Positions 35,661 to 48,337 of a DNA stretch of 64,000 bases are shown here, piece by piece. A program made the translations under genes and the position numbers. Location: contig VGDP01000001.1 of the NCBI GenBank assembly GCA_016869675.1, positions 170,895 to 234,894 of the forward strand, read 5' to 3'. Position 1 is the first letter of the stretch; every line of letters begins with the position of its first letter. The stretch comes from Alphaproteobacteria bacterium (lineage in GTDB: Bacteria > Pseudomonadota > Alphaproteobacteria > SP197). The notes beneath the pieces were generated by a model that worked only from the letters and a program-made list of their open reading frames with translations, was not told where the DNA came from and made no database searches.

Positions 35661-37331
35661 TCAAACCCGCGCGACCGAGACCTCGACCACGGGGCGCTTG
35701 TCGCGCTCGATGCGCAGGATTCGCCGGACCGCCTGACGCGCCGCCTCGCTCACCATGTCGTCGTCGCGCCGGTCGCGCCGTGACAGGCGATCGAGCGCTT
35801 GGCGCACATCGTCGGCGGCGTCCATCAGCAGATCGTCGCCGGCGCCATCCTCGAACAGGCCGACGGTGGCGATCTTCGGATCGGTCAGCAGTTCGCCCTG
35901 ATCGTCGACGACTAGGGTCACGAACGCGGCCCCATCCCGCATCAACCGCCTTCGGTCACGCACGACGGTACCGTCCATGGGCACGATGGCGCCACCGTCC
36001 CATGCCAGACGGCCAGCATGCACGTGGTCGATCACAGCCGCGGGTCCGGGCGCCAGGCGGACCAGCGCGCCGTTATGCACGACAATGGCCTCGGGCACTT
36101 GCAGCGCGCGCGCCAGCGCCGCGTGCGAGCGCATGTGGCGCGCCTCGCCATGCACCGGCACTGCGATGCCGGGGCGTACCCACTGGTACATGCGGGTCAG
36201 CTCGTCGCGCGACGGGTGGCCCGAGACGTGGACGAAGCGATCCGCCTCGGTGATGACCTCCACGTCGCGGGCCACGAGCTGGTTGATCATGGCGTAGATC
36301 GGCCGTTCGTTGCCCGGGATGATCTTCGACGACAGGATCACCATGTCCTCCGCGCCCAGTGCCACGTGGGGGTGCGCGCCGGCGGCGATGCGGGCGAGCT
36401 GGGCGTTGGGCTCGCCCTGGCACCCGGTACAGACGTAGAGCACCTTGTCGGCCGGCAGATCGACCGATTCCTTGTCGCGCAGGAACCGAACCTCGCGCGG
36501 CAGATAGCCGGTCTCGCGCGCCGCGTCGTGGATGCGCCACAGCGAGCGGCCGACCAGAACGGCCGTGCGCCCGCACGCCACCGCCACGTGGTGCGCTGTC
36601 ACCAGACGGGCGACGTTGCTGGCGAAGGTCGCGATGGCGACCCGGCCGGTCCTGCCGCGCACCAGCTCGACCAGGCTCGCGCGCACCTCCGCCTCCGAGC
36701 CCGAGACGCCCGCGCGAAGGGCATTGGTCGAATCGCAGACCATGGCGAGCACGCCCTCGTCGCCGAGGCGCTTCAAGGCGGCCTCGTCAGTCGTGGCGCC
36801 GACCAGGGGGGTGGGGTCGATCTTCCAGTCGCCGGTGTGCATGACCGTGCCGGCGGCGGTGCGGATGACCACCGCGTTGGGTTCGGGGATCGAATGGGTC
36901 AGGCTGACTAGCTCGATGGCGAACGGCCCTACATCGAAGCGCGCGCCCAGCGCGACCTCGGTGACCTCCAGATCGTCCAGGCCCTCGACCGGGTCGTCGG
37001 CGATCTTGCGGCGCAGCAGCGCTGCGGCGAACGGCGTGGCGTAGACCCGGCAGCGCAGGCGCGGCCACAGATACTGCACCGCGCCCAGGTGATCCTCGTG
37101 GCCGTGGGTCAGGACCAGGCCGACCAGCGCCGAACGCTGTTTTTCGATGTAGCTCAGGTCGGGCAGCACTATGTCGATGCCCGGCACGTCGCGGTCGGCA
37201 AACGTGATGCCCAGGTCGACCATCAGCCACTTGCCGGCGTGGCGGTAGAGATTGACGTTCATGCCGATCTCGCCCGCCCCGCCCAGCGGCAGGAATTCGA
37301 GCTCGTCCCGCCCGCGCGCCGTGCCCACCAT
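35661..37331 (-). CDS. rnj: Ribonuclease J
   Basis: A 556-residue metallo-beta-lactamase/beta-CASP nuclease. The zinc motif HGHEDH covers residues 76-81. Other family marks are HTGDWKID, MVCDSTNA, FASNVAR, CTGCQGEPNAQL, VHVSGHPSRDEL and PVHGEARHM. RNase J has 5'-exonuclease and endonuclease activity in RNA turnover and rRNA maturation. It begins four bases after coaX ends and closes the long nuo-birA-coaX-rnj run. Confidence 0.93.
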   Translation of the reverse strand: MVGTARGRDELEFLPLGGAGEIGMNVNLYRHAGKWLMVDLGITFADRDVPGIDIVLPDLSYIEKQRSALVGLVLTHGHEDHLGAVQYLWPRLRCRVYATPFAAALLRRKIADDPVEGLDDLEVTEVALGARFDVGPFAIELVSLTHSIPEPNAVVIRTAAGTVMHTGDWKIDPTPLVGATTDEAALKRLGDEGVLAMVCDSTNALRAGVSGSEAEVRASLVELVRGRTGRVAIATFASNVARLVTAHHVAVACGRTAVLVGRSLWRIHDAARETGYLPREVRFLRDKESVDLPADKVLYVCTGCQGEPNAQLARIAAGAHPHVALGAEDMVILSSKIIPGNERPIYAMINQLVARDVEVITEADRFVHVSGHPSRDELTRMYQWVRPGIAVPVHGEARHMRSHAALARALQVPEAIVVHNGALVRLAPGPAAVIDHVHAGRLAWDGGAIVPMDGTVVRDRRRLMRDGAAFVTLVVDDQGELLTDPKIATVGLFEDGAGDDLLMDAADDVRQALDRLSRRDRRDDDMVSEAARQAVRRILRIERDKRPVVEVSVARV

Positions 37332-37335
37332 GCGC

Positions 37336-38121
37336 TCAGCGCCGCTGTGCGTTGCGCTGGAAGACCTCGCGCAGGCCCTTGATGGTCAGGTCGCCGTCGA
37401 CCGCCTGGATCGCATCCGTCGAAGCGTTGAACAGGGGCGCCAGACCGCCGGTGGCCACCACCTTCATGGGCCGGCCGAACTCGGCCTTGATGCGCGCGAC
37501 GAGCCCCTCGACCAGGCTGATGTAACCCCAGAAGATGCCCGACTGCATGGCCGGCACCGTCGACTTGCCGATCACCGTGGCCGGCCGATCGACCGCGACG
37601 CGCGGCAGGCTGGCCGCCGCGCTGTGCAACGCCTCCAACGCCAGGTTGACGCCCGGCGCGATGCTGACCCCGTGCAGGTCGCCGTTCTCGTCCACCACGT
37701 CGAACGTGGTCGCCGTGCCGAAGTCGATGATGATGAGTGGCCCGCCATGGTGCACGTGTCCGCCGATCGCGTTCACCAAACGGTCGGCGCCGACCTCGGC
37801 CGGTCGGTCGACCAGGACGCGCATGCCGAGCTCGATGCCTGGTCCCACCACCAGCGGATCGCCGTGGAAGTGGTCGCGCGCCAACGTGCGTAGCGCGAAC
37901 AGGCCCTGGGGCACCACCGAGGAAATGGCGATGTCCTTGATCGCCGCCGCCTCGATCCCCGACATGGTCATGAGCTGCGCCAGCAGCGCGGCGTACTCGT
38001 CCGCCGTGCGGTCGGTGCGGGTGGCCACGCGCCAACGCCCGCGGATCGCCGGACCATCGAACACCGCGAACACCGTGTTGGTGTTGCCCGCGTCGATGGC
38101 CAGCAGCAGGCGCGCGCTCAT
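37336..38121 (-). CDS. coaX: Type III pantothenate kinase
   Basis: A 261-residue ASKHA-fold kinase making 4'-phosphopantothenate, first step of CoA synthesis. It begins LLLAIDAGNTNTVFAVFDG (phosphate-1 motif) and has GADRLVNAIGG, IIIDFGTATTFDVVD (phosphate-2 motif) and KVVATGGLAPLF. The start ATG overlaps birA's stop by four bases (ATGA). The pair birA-coaX is a frequent association, here downstream of nuoN. Confidence 0.93.
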   Translation of the reverse strand: MSARLLLAIDAGNTNTVFAVFDGPAIRGRWRVATRTDRTADEYAALLAQLMTMSGIEAAAIKDIAISSVVPQGLFALRTLARDHFHGDPLVVGPGIELGMRVLVDRPAEVGADRLVNAIGGHVHHGGPLIIIDFGTATTFDVVDENGDLHGVSIAPGVNLALEALHSAAASLPRVAVDRPATVIGKSTVPAMQSGIFWGYISLVEGLVARIKAEFGRPMKVVATGGLAPLFNASTDAIQAVDGDLTIKGLREVFQRNAQRR

Positions 38122-38852
38122 GCCGCCCCCAGCAGATGGACGTCGCCCGCCGCCACCAGCCGCCGGGCGCCACCGGGCAGTTCGGCGACCAGGGCACCGC
38201 TGTCGTCCAGCGCAACGAAGCGCGCCTCGAAGCTGTCGCGCTCCAAGTTGACCCGAATAATGGCGCCGACGCCTATGGCACGGGCGAGCCACGCCGCGCG
38301 GATCGGTGCGAAGCCGTCGCACTGCCACACACTGCGCCAGGCGAACAGGGCGTCGATCAGGCCCACAGCCAGGGCCTCGGGCGTGATCGCGATTTCGAGC
38401 GCGGCCATGGTCGTAGCGGACACCCGGGCGACCACCGGGCCGTTCGCCACGTTGACCCCGATGCCCACGATGACCCAGCGGACCGTGGTACCCGCCGTCT
38501 CGCATTCCAGCAGGATGCCGGCGATCTTGCGATCGTCGACCAGCACGTCGTTCGGCCACTTGAGCGCGACGGTGTGCCCGGCGCCGAGCAGCGGGGCCAG
38601 GGTCTCGGCGAGCGCCACGGCCGCGACGAAACCGAGCTGGCCCAGCACCGAGGCCGGGGCGGCCGGACGCAGGATCACCGAGAGATAGAGGTTGCCCGGC
38701 GGCGAGGCCCACGTGTTGCCGCGGCGTCCACGCCCCGCCGTCTGCTCGGTCGCGGTGACGACCGTTCCGTCCGCCGCGCCCTCGGCGATCAGCCGGCGCG
38801 CCGCGTCGTTGGTCGAACCGACCGCGCCAAGCCGGACCCACGTCGCGGTCAC
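38118..38852 (-). CDS. birA: Biotin--[acetyl-CoA-carboxylase] ligase
   Basis: A 244-residue biotin-protein ligase without the N-terminal DNA-binding domain, so probably not a repressor. Key motifs are [29 protein letters not shown] (ATP/biotin loop, about residues 40-58), [18 protein letters not shown] (Lys98 to about 113) and the C-terminal SH3-like domain. It would load biotin on MccA and acetyl-CoA carboxylase. GTG at 38852 overlaps the nuoN stop (GTGA). The longer open frame upstream is antisense-independent overlap with nuoN and is not used. Confidence 0.92.
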   Translation of the reverse strand: MTATWVRLGAVGSTNDAARRLIAEGAADGTVVTATEQTAGRGRRGNTWASPPGNLYLSVILRPAAPASVLGQLGFVAAVALAETLAPLLGAGHTVALKWPNDVLVDDRKIAGILLECETAGTTVRWVIVGIGVNVANGPVVARVSATTMAALEIAITPEALAVGLIDALFAWRSVWQCDGFAPIRAAWLARAIGVGAIIRVNLERDSFEARFVALDDSGALVAELPGGARRLVAAGDVHLLGAA

Positions 38853-40297
38853 GGTACCAAAGCCGCGGCCGCGTGCTGTGCCCCGGCAATCAGCGGTTCC
38901 GGCGCGATGAAGAAGAACGCGACGAAGAGGCCACTGATGACGACGACCGTCGCCACCTCGCGGCCCATGGGTCGGTCGAACGGCTGGGCCGGCTCGTCGA
39001 AGTACATGATCTTGACGATGCGCAGGTAGTAGAACGCGCCGACCACGCTGGTCAGCACGCCGATGATCGCCAGCCCGTACAGTCCCTGCTGGATCGCCGG
39101 CAAGAAGACGTAGAGCTTGCCGAAGAACCCGGCCAGCGGCGGGATGCCCGCCAGCGAGAACATGAACACGCCTAGCACCAGCGCCAGCAGCGGTTGCGTG
39201 CGCGACAGCCCGGCCAGGTCCGAAATCTGCTCGACCATGCGCTCGTCGCGGCGCATGGCGAGAATGCAGGCGAACGTGCCGAGCGTCATGGCCAGATAGA
39301 TCGCCAGATAGACGGCGACGCCGCGCACGCCGTCCGACGACCCCGACGCCAGGCCGACCAGCGCGTAGCCCACATGGCCGATCGAGGAGTACGCCATCAG
39401 GCGCTTGATGTTGGTCTGAGCGATCGCCGCGACCGCGCCCAGCACCATCGAGGCGATGGCGATGAACGTGATGACCTGCTGCCACTGGGCGACCAGGTCG
39501 CCGAACGGCTGCATCAGCACGCGCAGGAACAGGGCCATGGCGGCGATCTTGGGCGCCGCGGCGAAGAACGCCGTGACCGGCGTCGGCGCGCCCTCGTAGA
39601 CGTCGGGCGTCCACATGTGGAACGGCACCGCCGATACCTTGAACGCCAGGCCCGAGATCAGGAAGACTAGGCCGATCACCAGTCCGGTGGCCGGCGGCTC
39701 GGCCCCGCCGAAGGCGCGCACGAGCTCCACGAACGACGTGGTGCCGGTGAAGCCGTAGATCATCGACGCGCCGTAGAGCAGCAGGCCCGAGGACAGCGCG
39801 CCGAGCACGAAGTACTTGAGCCCGGCCTCGGTCGAGCGAAGCGAATCGCGCTGGAACGCCGCGACCACGTAAAGCGCCAGGGACTGCAGCTCGAGGCCCA
39901 CGTAGAGGCTGATGAGATCGTTGGCCGAGATCATCATCATCATGCCGAGCGTCGCGAACAGCAGCAGCACGGCGTATTCGAAGCGCTGCATCCCTGCCCG
40001 GCGCTGGTAGCCGACGCCCATCACCATGGTCACCGCCGCGCCGACCAGCACGAGCTGCTTCATGAAGGCCGCGAAGCCGTCGCTGACGAACTGGCCGCCG
40101 AACGCGAGCCGGGCCCCCGGTTCCTGCTCGGCAACAAGGATGAACGCGATCAGGAACGCGATCACGGACGACCACAGGATCGCGCGCGACGCCCGGTCGC
40201 CCACGGCGGCGCCCACGACCAGCACGGCCAGGCCGACGCACGCCAGCCACAGCTCGGGCAGGGCAACCATGAGATCGGCGTGGAGCGTCGGGTTCAC
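38849..40297 (-). CDS. nuoN: NADH-quinone oxidoreductase subunit N
   Basis: A 482-residue antiporter-like membrane subunit of complex I, with about 14 hydrophobic helices. Seen are [11 protein letters not shown], the conserved Lys/Glu-bearing helices around [20 protein letters not shown] and [16 protein letters not shown], and the lateral-helix-like C-terminus. It pumps protons. The GTG start at 40297 gives [17 protein letters not shown]; the internal ATG at 40270 is an alternative. Last nuo gene of the operon, ten bases after nuoM. Confidence 0.95.
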   Translation of the reverse strand: MNPTLHADLMVALPELWLACVGLAVLVVGAAVGDRASRAILWSSVIAFLIAFILVAEQEPGARLAFGGQFVSDGFAAFMKQLVLVGAAVTMVMGVGYQRRAGMQRFEYAVLLLFATLGMMMMISANDLISLYVGLELQSLALYVVAAFQRDSLRSTEAGLKYFVLGALSSGLLLYGASMIYGFTGTTSFVELVRAFGGAEPPATGLVIGLVFLISGLAFKVSAVPFHMWTPDVYEGAPTPVTAFFAAAPKIAAMALFLRVLMQPFGDLVAQWQQVITFIAIASMVLGAVAAIAQTNIKRLMAYSSIGHVGYALVGLASGSSDGVRGVAVYLAIYLAMTLGTFACILAMRRDERMVEQISDLAGLSRTQPLLALVLGVFMFSLAGIPPLAGFFGKLYVFLPAIQQGLYGLAIIGVLTSVVGAFYYLRIVKIMYFDEPAQPFDRPMGREVATVVVISGLFVAFFFIAPEPLIAGAQHAAAALVP

Positions 40298-40307
40298 GGC
40301 GTCGACC

Positions 40308-41813
<1,506 letters not shown>

Positions 41814-41817
41814 GGCC

Positions 41818-43743
41818 TCAGCCCGCACCGTAGACGATGTACCACGTGACCAGCGCCGCGACGCCGATCAGCATGGCGAAGGCGTAATGGTAGAGATAGC
41901 CGGATTGCAGCCGCTTGGACCGCTGCGCCAGGTTCAGCGTCATGGCTGAAATGCCATCGGGGCCCAGGCCGTCGATCACCGCGCCATCGCCGCTCTTCCA
42001 CAGGCCGAAGCCGAGCGCCTTGGCCTTGCGCACGAACACCGCTTCATAGAGCTCGTCGAAGTACCACTTGTTCAGCAGGAAGCGGTAGAGCGCGCCGAAA
42101 CGGGCGGCCAGCGCGCGCGGCACGGCCGGGTTCGCGATGTAGAACCAGTAGGCGACGGCGATGCCGATCAGGCCCGCCGCGATGGGCAGGATCTTGACCC
42201 ACAGCGGCACGTGGTGCGCCGCCTCGAGCACGTCGTGGCCGGGCAGCACCAGCAGCGCCGGACCCCAGAAATGCTCGGGCTCCTCGACCATGGGAACGCC
42301 CAGGTAGCCGCCGGCGATCGCCCCCGCCGCCAACACGAACAGCGGCACCAGCATGACCGGCGGCGATTCGTGGGCGTGCTCCAGCTTGTGATGGTCGCCC
42401 CGGAACGTGCCGTGGAAGGTCATGAACAGGAGGCGCCAGGAATAGAACGCGGTCATCACCGCCGACGCGATGCCGAGCCAGAAGGCGTAAAGCCCGATGC
42501 TGGTGTCGGCGCCGAACGCGGCCTCCAGGATGATGTCCTTGGAGAAGTACCCGGCGAAGAACGGCACGCCAGCCAGCGCCAGGCTGCCGATCCACATCAG
42601 CGCGTAGGTGACCGGAATGACCTTGCGCAGGCCACCCATGTTGCGCATGTCCTGTTCGCCGTGCAGCGCGTGGATGACCGAGCCCGAGCCGAGGAACAGC
42701 AGCGCCTTAAAGAAGGCGTGGGTGAACAGGTGGAAGATGCCGGCGCCGTAGGCCGAGACGCCGAGGGCGAAGAACATGTAGCCGAGCTGGCTGCACGTCG
42801 AATACGCGATGACCCGCTTGATGTCGTTCTGCACCAGGCCGACGGTCGCGGCGAAGAACGCGGTCGAGGCGCCGACGAAGGCGACCACGTCCAGCGCCGT
42901 CGGCGCGTACTCGAACAGCGGCGAGAGCCGCGCCACCATGAACACGCCGGCGGTCACCATGGTCGCGGCGTGGATCAGGGCCGAGACCGGCGTCGGGCCC
43001 TCCATGGCGTCGGGCAGCCAGGTGTGCAGGCCGAGCTGCGCCGACTTGCCCATGGCGCCCATGAACAGCAGCAGGCACAGGGTCGTCAGGGTATCGACCT
43101 CGGCGCCGAGGAAGCGGATCGTCGTGCCCGCCGCGTCAGGCGCAGCGTCGAAGATGGTGTCGAGATCGATCGACCCGAACACCAGGAAGACGCCGACGAT
43201 GCCCAGCGCGAAGCCGAAATCGCCGACCCGGTTGACCAGGAACGCCTTGATCGCGGCCGCGTTGGCCTCGGGCTTCTTGTACCAGAAGCCGATCAGCAGG
43301 TAGGAGCAGAGGCCAACGCCTTCCCACCCGAAGAACAACTGCAGCAGGTTGTCCGCCGTCACCAGCATCAACATGCTGAACGTGAACAGGCTGAGATAGG
43401 CGAAGAAGCGCGGCACGCCCGGATCGCCGTGCATGTAGCCGATCGAATAGACGTGCACCAGCGCCGAGACGGTGGTTACCACGACCAGCATGACCGCGGT
43501 CAGCGCATCGACGCGCAGGGCCCACGTCGCCTCGAACGCGCCGGAATCGATCCAGGTGAACAGCAGGACCGAAACATGCTCCTCGGTGCCGACCACGCCG
43601 AACAGCGCGATCCAGGCGAGGACAGCGCTGGCGATCAGCGGCAGGCAGGTCGCCGCCTGGGCGCCCTTGTGGCCCAGCCAGCGTCCCAGCAGCCCGGCCA
43701 GCGCCGCTCCGATCAGCGGCAGGAAGACGATGGCGGCGTACAC
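41818..43743 (-). CDS. nuoL: NADH-quinone oxidoreductase subunit L
   Basis: A 641-residue antiporter-like subunit, the most distal pump of complex I. Recognisable are [59 protein letters not shown], and [20 protein letters not shown], with the long amphipathic C-terminal helix region ending [12 protein letters not shown]. It follows nuoK by six bases. Confidence 0.96.
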   Translation of the reverse strand: MYAAIVFLPLIGAALAGLLGRWLGHKGAQAATCLPLIASAVLAWIALFGVVGTEEHVSVLLFTWIDSGAFEATWALRVDALTAVMLVVVTTVSALVHVYSIGYMHGDPGVPRFFAYLSLFTFSMLMLVTADNLLQLFFGWEGVGLCSYLLIGFWYKKPEANAAAIKAFLVNRVGDFGFALGIVGVFLVFGSIDLDTIFDAAPDAAGTTIRFLGAEVDTLTTLCLLLFMGAMGKSAQLGLHTWLPDAMEGPTPVSALIHAATMVTAGVFMVARLSPLFEYAPTALDVVAFVGASTAFFAATVGLVQNDIKRVIAYSTCSQLGYMFFALGVSAYGAGIFHLFTHAFFKALLFLGSGSVIHALHGEQDMRNMGGLRKVIPVTYALMWIGSLALAGVPFFAGYFSKDIILEAAFGADTSIGLYAFWLGIASAVMTAFYSWRLLFMTFHGTFRGDHHKLEHAHESPPVMLVPLFVLAAGAIAGGYLGVPMVEEPEHFWGPALLVLPGHDVLEAAHHVPLWVKILPIAAGLIGIAVAYWFYIANPAVPRALAARFGALYRFLLNKWYFDELYEAVFVRKAKALGFGLWKSGDGAVIDGLGPDGISAMTLNLAQRSKRLQSGYLYHYAFAMLIGVAALVTWYIVYGAG

Positions 43744-43749
43744 GCGCCC

Positions 43750-44058
43750 CTAGCCCCGCATCAGGTTGACGTCCTCGACCTCGATCGAGCCGCGATTGCG
43801 GAAGAACACCACGAGGATCGCGAGACCGATCGCCGCCTCGGCCGCGGCCACGGTCAGCACCAGCATGGCGAACACCTGGCCGACCAGATCACCGAGCTCG
43901 GCCGAGAACGCCACCAGGTTGATGTTGACCGCCAGCAGCATCAGCTCGATGGACATCAGGATGATGATGACGTTCTTCCGGTTCAGGAAGATGCCGAACA
44001 CGCCCAGCGTGAACAGGATCGCTGCGACGGTCAGATAGTGGCTTAGGCCGATGGCCAT
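43750..44058 (-). CDS. nuoK: NADH-quinone oxidoreductase subunit K
   Basis: A 102-residue three-helix membrane subunit. The essential buried glutamates of the family are in [11 protein letters not shown] and [12 protein letters not shown]. It starts directly after the nuoJ stop, with no spacer, so expression is coupled. Confidence 0.95.
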   Translation of the reverse strand: MAIGLSHYLTVAAILFTLGVFGIFLNRKNVIIILMSIELMLLAVNINLVAFSAELGDLVGQVFAMLVLTVAAAEAAIGLAILVVFFRNRGSIEVEDVNLMRG

Positions 44059-44673
44059 TCAGACGCCTTCCCCCGGCTGGACCTTGCGCAACTCCACGGT
44101 CGCCTCGGCACGGCGCGCGACCTGACTTGCGATTCGCTGGCGGCGCACGCCCTCGCGGCTGCGCAGCGTCAGCACGATCGCGCCGATCATCGCCACCAGC
44201 AGCACCAGCCCGGCCGCCTGGAACAGGTAGACGTAGTCGGTGTAGAGGATGTTGCCCAGCGCCTCGGTGTTGTGCGCCTTGGCGAGCAGCGGCGTGGGCG
44301 CGCCGGCACGGTCGCCAGCGTCCAGCGCCAGCGTCCAACCACCCAGCACCAACAGCAATTCCACCAGCAGGATCACGCCGATTAACGCGCCAACGGGCAG
44401 GTAGCTGATGAAGCCCTCGCGCAGCCTCACCGTGTTGATGTCCAGCATCATGACGACGAACAGGAACAGCACCGCCACCGCCCCGACATAGACGACGACC
44501 AGGATCATCGCCAGGAATTCGGCGCCCAGCAGCACGAACAGGCCCGCCGCGTTGAAGAACGCGAGGATCAGGAACAGCACCGAGTGCACCGGGTTGCGCG
44601 CGGTGATGACCATGGCGCCGGCCGCCACGGCGACCGCGGCGAACAGGTAGAAGGCTAGGGTCTGGACGATCAT
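44059..44673 (-). CDS. nuoJ: NADH-quinone oxidoreductase subunit J
   Basis: A 204-residue subunit with five hydrophobic helices. The conserved stretch LGAEFLAMILVVVYVGAVAV, followed by LFLFVVMMLDIN, is the NuoJ signature, containing the pi-bulge helix. A hydrophilic C-terminal tail (SREGVRRQRIASQVARR) follows. ATG at 44673 lies seven bases after the nuoI stop. Confidence 0.95.
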   Translation of the reverse strand: MIVQTLAFYLFAAVAVAAGAMVITARNPVHSVLFLILAFFNAAGLFVLLGAEFLAMILVVVYVGAVAVLFLFVVMMLDINTVRLREGFISYLPVGALIGVILLVELLLVLGGWTLALDAGDRAGAPTPLLAKAHNTEALGNILYTDYVYLFQAAGLVLLVAMIGAIVLTLRSREGVRRQRIASQVARRAEATVELRKVQPGEGV

Positions 44674-44680
44674 GGCCGGT

Positions 44681-45169
44681 TCAGCGGTACGGCGCGTCGG
44701 CGCGCAGCCGCTCGGCCAGCTCGCGTTCCCACCGCTCGCCGTTCGCCAGCAGCCTGGCCTTGTCGTAGAATAGCTCCTCGCGCGTCTCGGTCGCGAACTC
44801 GAAGTTCGGCCCCTCGACGATCGCGTCCACCGGGCACGCCTCCTCGCACAGGCCACAGTAAATGCACTTGGTCATGTCGATGTCGTAGCGCGTAGTGCGC
44901 CGGCTGCCGTCGGCGCGCGGCTCGGCCTCGATGGTGATCGCCTGCGCCGGGCAGATCGCCTCGCACAGCTTGCACGCGATGCAGCGTTCCTCGCCGTTGG
45001 GGTAGCGCCTAAGCGCGTGCTCGCCCCGGAACCGGGGGCTCAGCGGGCCCTTTTCGTAAGGATAGTTGAGCGTGACCTTACGCCGAAACATGTAGCGGAA
45101 CGTCAGGGCCAGGCCCGAGACCAGCTCGGTCAGCAGCAGGCTCCGCGCAGTGCGATCGAGGAAGGACAT
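44681..45169 (-). CDS. nuoI: NADH-quinone oxidoreductase subunit I
   Basis: A 162-residue peripheral-arm subunit holding two 4Fe-4S clusters (N6a/N6b). The cysteine motifs are [12 protein letters not shown] (Cys63, 66, 69, 73) and [12 protein letters not shown] (Cys102, 105, 108, 112). The N-terminus carries the [20 protein letters not shown] segment. The ATG at 45169 is preceded by GGAGATCGCG. An 11-base gap separates it from the small ORF that follows nuoH. Confidence 0.96.
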   Translation of the reverse strand: MSFLDRTARSLLLTELVSGLALTFRYMFRRKVTLNYPYEKGPLSPRFRGEHALRRYPNGEERCIACKLCEAICPAQAITIEAEPRADGSRRTTRYDIDMTKCIYCGLCEEACPVDAIVEGPNFEFATETREELFYDKARLLANGERWERELAERLRADAPYR

Positions 45170-45180
45170 CGCGATCTCCG

Positions 45181-45270
45181 TCAGTGGCCTTGCGGCGCCA
45201 CCGCGCTGCGCGCGCCGTCGGGCTTGGCATAGGCCCTGACCGCAGTCAACGCGACGCGGCCGCCGGTCAT
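45181..45270 (-). CDS. Possible 29-codon small protein between nuoH and nuoI
   Basis: ATG at 45270 overlaps the nuoH stop in an ATGA and opens a 29-residue frame ([20 protein letters not shown] to APQGH) that ends 11 bases before nuoI. The frame has no recognisable domain. The overlap arrangement is like that of the neighbouring nuo genes, which is the only argument for translation. It may be spacer sequence. Confidence 0.35.
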   Translation of the reverse strand: MTGGRVALTAVRAYAKPDGARSAVAPQGH

Positions 45271-46280
45271 GCCGGCACCCAGCCGAACGCCAGCAGCGCG
45301 CCGGAATAGGCCACCACCGCAAACAGCGACAGCGGCAGGAACACCTTCCAGCCGAGCCGCATGAGCTGGTCGTAGCGGTAGCGCGGGAAGGTCGCGCGCA
45401 CCCACAGGAAGATGAACAGCACGCCGGCGATCTTGGCCGCGAACCAAATCGGCCCAGGGATCCAGTTGAACGGCTCGATGTCGATCAGCGGCAGCCAGCC
45501 CCCGAGGAACAGCACGGTGGTCATGCCGCTCATCAGGATCATGTTCGCGTACTCGCCCAGGAAGAACAGGGCGAAGGTCATGGCCGAGTATTCGACGTTG
45601 TAGCCGGCCACCAGCTCCGCCTCGGCCTCGGGCAGGTCGAACGGCGCGCGGTTGGTCTCGGCCAGGGCCGAGATCAGGAAGATCACGAACATCGGCGCCA
45701 GCGGAATGGCGAACCACAACCCTTCCTGCGCGCGCACCACGTCCGAGAGGTTCAGCGAGCCGACGCACACCAGCACGGCGACCATGACGAAGCCGATCGA
45801 GACCTCGTAGGACACCATCTGCGCGGCCGAACGCAGCGCGCCCAGGAAGGCGTACTTCGAATTGCTGGCCCAGCCCGCCATAATGATGCCGTAGACGCCC
45901 AGGGACGAGATGGCGAAGAGGTAGAGGATGCCGACGTTGATGTCGGCGATCACCAGGCCGTCGCCGAAGGGGACCACTGCCCAGCCGACCAGGGCCAGGA
46001 TGAAGGTCAGCATCGGCGCCATGACGAACACGACCTTGTTCGCCCCGGTCGGGATGACCGTCTCCTTGAACAGCAGCTTCACGCCGTCGGCGATGGGCTG
46101 CAGCAGGCCGAACGGGCCGACCACGTTGGGCCCGCGACGCAACTGCATGGCGCCGATCACCTTGCGCTCGGCGTAGGTCAGATAGGCCACCGCGCCCAGC
46201 AGCGGCACGATCACCGCCAGGATGCCCAGGACGGTGATGACCGTGGGCCAGACGTAGACGTCCCACATGGGATCAACCAT
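45267..46280 (-). CDS. nuoH: NADH-quinone oxidoreductase subunit H
   Basis: A 337-residue membrane subunit linking the peripheral and membrane arms at the quinone chamber. Family motifs are [34 protein letters not shown], and [23 protein letters not shown]. It overlaps nuoG by eight bases if the ATG at 46280 is used; a second ATG at 46268 (MWDVYVWPT) is a good alternative. About eight helices. Confidence 0.95.
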   Translation of the reverse strand: MVDPMWDVYVWPTVITVLGILAVIVPLLGAVAYLTYAERKVIGAMQLRRGPNVVGPFGLLQPIADGVKLLFKETVIPTGANKVVFVMAPMLTFILALVGWAVVPFGDGLVIADINVGILYLFAISSLGVYGIIMAGWASNSKYAFLGALRSAAQMVSYEVSIGFVMVAVLVCVGSLNLSDVVRAQEGLWFAIPLAPMFVIFLISALAETNRAPFDLPEAEAELVAGYNVEYSAMTFALFFLGEYANMILMSGMTTVLFLGGWLPLIDIEPFNWIPGPIWFAAKIAGVLFIFLWVRATFPRYRYDQLMRLGWKVFLPLSLFAVVAYSGALLAFGWVPA

Positions 46281-48333
46281 GGGTGCCCGTCGCCTTGGCG
46301 GACCCGGCGCGCGCCGCGATGCACTGCGCCATCGTGGGCGAGGCGCGGCTGATCGGATCGGTCATGTAGAACTCGGCGATCGGCGAAACGAACGACGCCT
46401 CGGCCATGGCGCCGGCGCGACCGAAGGCGCCCCAAGCCGCCGGCACGACGGTGCCGATCGCGGCGAAGGCGCCACCCAGCCCCGCCAGCCCGCGCCGCAC
46501 CGCGGCCAGGTCGTCGAACGGCAGCGTGTGGCCCAGCGCCTCGGACAACGCGCGCACGATCGCCCAGTCGGCCCGTGCCTCGCCAGGCGGGAACGCGGCG
46601 CGCCGGCCGATTTGAGCCCGCCCTTCGGTGTTGACGTAGATCGCGTCTTTCTCGGTGTAGGCCGCGCCGGGCAGGATCACGTCGGCGCGGTGCGCCCCGC
46701 GATCGCCGTGGTGCCCGATGTAGACGACGAACGCCGAGCCAAGGCGGCGCGTATCGATCTCGTCGGCGCCATGCAGGATGACGACCGCGATCGAGCCGTC
46801 GCCCGCGCCCTGCAGGATGCCCATGGTGTCACGGCCGCCGGCATCCGGCACGAAGCCTGCGTCCAGGGCGCCGACACGCCCGGCCGCCGTGTGCAGCACG
46901 TTGAAGCCATTCCAGCCCTCGCGCACCATGCCGGCCGCCTCGGCCAGCGTGCGGGCGGCGTGCAGCACGTGCGCCCCGTCGGGCCGCGCCAACGCTCCCA
47001 TGCCCAGGATCATCATGGGCGCCTTGGCGTCCTTCAGAACCCTGGCGAACGGCAGCTTGCCGTCCAGCAGGTCCTGCAGCGTGCGCGGCCCCGCCCCCAG
47101 GGTCTCGACCGCCAGGGTCGGCGTGCCCACATCGCCGACCGCCACGACCGGGAAGCGGCCGGCGAGCCAGCGCTTGCGCAGGCGCGCGTTCAGCACCGGC
47201 GCCTCGCGGCGTGGGTCCGTGCCGATCAGCAGGCACGCATCCGCAGCCTCGATGCCCGCGATGGTCGTGTTGAACACGTAGCCGGCGCGGCACGACGGAT
47301 CGAGCGCGGCGCCGTCCTGGCGGCAATCACGGTGGGGCGAGCCGAGGGCGTCGAGCAGTCGGCGCAGCAGGTACGTGGATTCCGCGTCGACCAGGTCGCC
47401 CGCCAGCGCGGCGATGCGTTCGCCCGGCGCCCCCTTCAGGCGATCGGCGATTCGGCCGAACGCCTCGACCCACGACGCCGGGCGCAGCCGCCCGTCGTCG
47501 CGCACCATGGGCACGTCGAGCCGCTGGCGCAACAGGCCATCGCAGGCGAAGCGTGTCTTGTCCGAGATCCACTCCTCGTTGACGTCCTCGTTGAGCCGCG
47601 GCAGCACGCGCAGCACCTGCGGCCCGCGCGCGTCCACGCGGATCGCCGCGCCGACCGCGTCGAGCACGTCGACGCTCTCCGTCTTGGTCAGTTCCCAGGG
47701 CCGGGCCGCGAAGGCGTAGGGCTTCGAGGTCAGCGCGCCCACCGGGCACAGGTCGACGATGTTGCCGCTCAGCTCCGAGCTCAGCGACCGCTCGACATAG
47801 GTGGCGATCTCGGTCTTCTCGCCGCGGTTGACCGCGCCCAGCTCCTCGACGCCGGCGACGTCGTCGAGGAACCGCACGCAGCGGGTGCAATGGATGCACC
47901 GCGTCATGAACGTCTTGACCAGCGGCCCGAAGTCCTTCTCGGGCACGGCGCGCTTCAACTCCTCAAATCGACTGGCGCCCATGCCGTAGGCCATGGCCTG
48001 GTCCTGTAGGTCGCATTCGCCACCCTGATCGCAGATTGGGCAATCGAGCGGATGGTTGATCAGCAGGAACTCCATCACGCCGTGGCGCGCGCGCTTGGTC
48101 ATCTCGCTCTGGGTCTTGACGACCATGCCTTCGGCGATGGGCCAAGCGCAGCTCGCCACCGGCTTCGGCGACTTCTCGACCTCGACCAGGCACATGCGGC
48201 AGTTGCCGGCGATCGCCAGGCGCTCGTGGTAGCAGAAGCGAGGGATCTCCTTGCCGGCGATCTCGGACGCCTGCAGCACGGTCAGACCGGCCGGAACGTC
48301 GTACACCTCGCCGTCGATGGTGAGCTTAACCAT
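46273..48333 (-). CDS. nuoG: NADH-quinone oxidoreductase subunit G
   Basis: A 686-residue iron-sulfur subunit. The N-terminal 2Fe-2S ferredoxin domain has the cysteines in [18 protein letters not shown], the 4Fe-4S clusters follow in [18 protein letters not shown] and [11 protein letters not shown], and the larger part is a molybdopterin-oxidoreductase-like domain without cofactor. Extra family features include [18 protein letters not shown]. It begins four bases after nuoF ends. Confidence 0.95.
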   Translation of the reverse strand: MVKLTIDGEVYDVPAGLTVLQASEIAGKEIPRFCYHERLAIAGNCRMCLVEVEKSPKPVASCAWPIAEGMVVKTQSEMTKRARHGVMEFLLINHPLDCPICDQGGECDLQDQAMAYGMGASRFEELKRAVPEKDFGPLVKTFMTRCIHCTRCVRFLDDVAGVEELGAVNRGEKTEIATYVERSLSSELSGNIVDLCPVGALTSKPYAFAARPWELTKTESVDVLDAVGAAIRVDARGPQVLRVLPRLNEDVNEEWISDKTRFACDGLLRQRLDVPMVRDDGRLRPASWVEAFGRIADRLKGAPGERIAALAGDLVDAESTYLLRRLLDALGSPHRDCRQDGAALDPSCRAGYVFNTTIAGIEAADACLLIGTDPRREAPVLNARLRKRWLAGRFPVVAVGDVGTPTLAVETLGAGPRTLQDLLDGKLPFARVLKDAKAPMMILGMGALARPDGAHVLHAARTLAEAAGMVREGWNGFNVLHTAAGRVGALDAGFVPDAGGRDTMGILQGAGDGSIAVVILHGADEIDTRRLGSAFVVYIGHHGDRGAHRADVILPGAAYTEKDAIYVNTEGRAQIGRRAAFPPGEARADWAIVRALSEALGHTLPFDDLAAVRRGLAGLGGAFAAIGTVVPAAWGAFGRAGAMAEASFVSPIAEFYMTDPISRASPTMAQCIAARAGSAKATGTHG

Positions 48334-48337
48334 GCCC

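Noticed and set aside
38853..40250. Extension of birA upstream to form a 710-residue fusion
   Set aside because: The added part is a different frame of nuoN. The ligase's own N-terminus starts at the GTG overlapping the nuoN stop.
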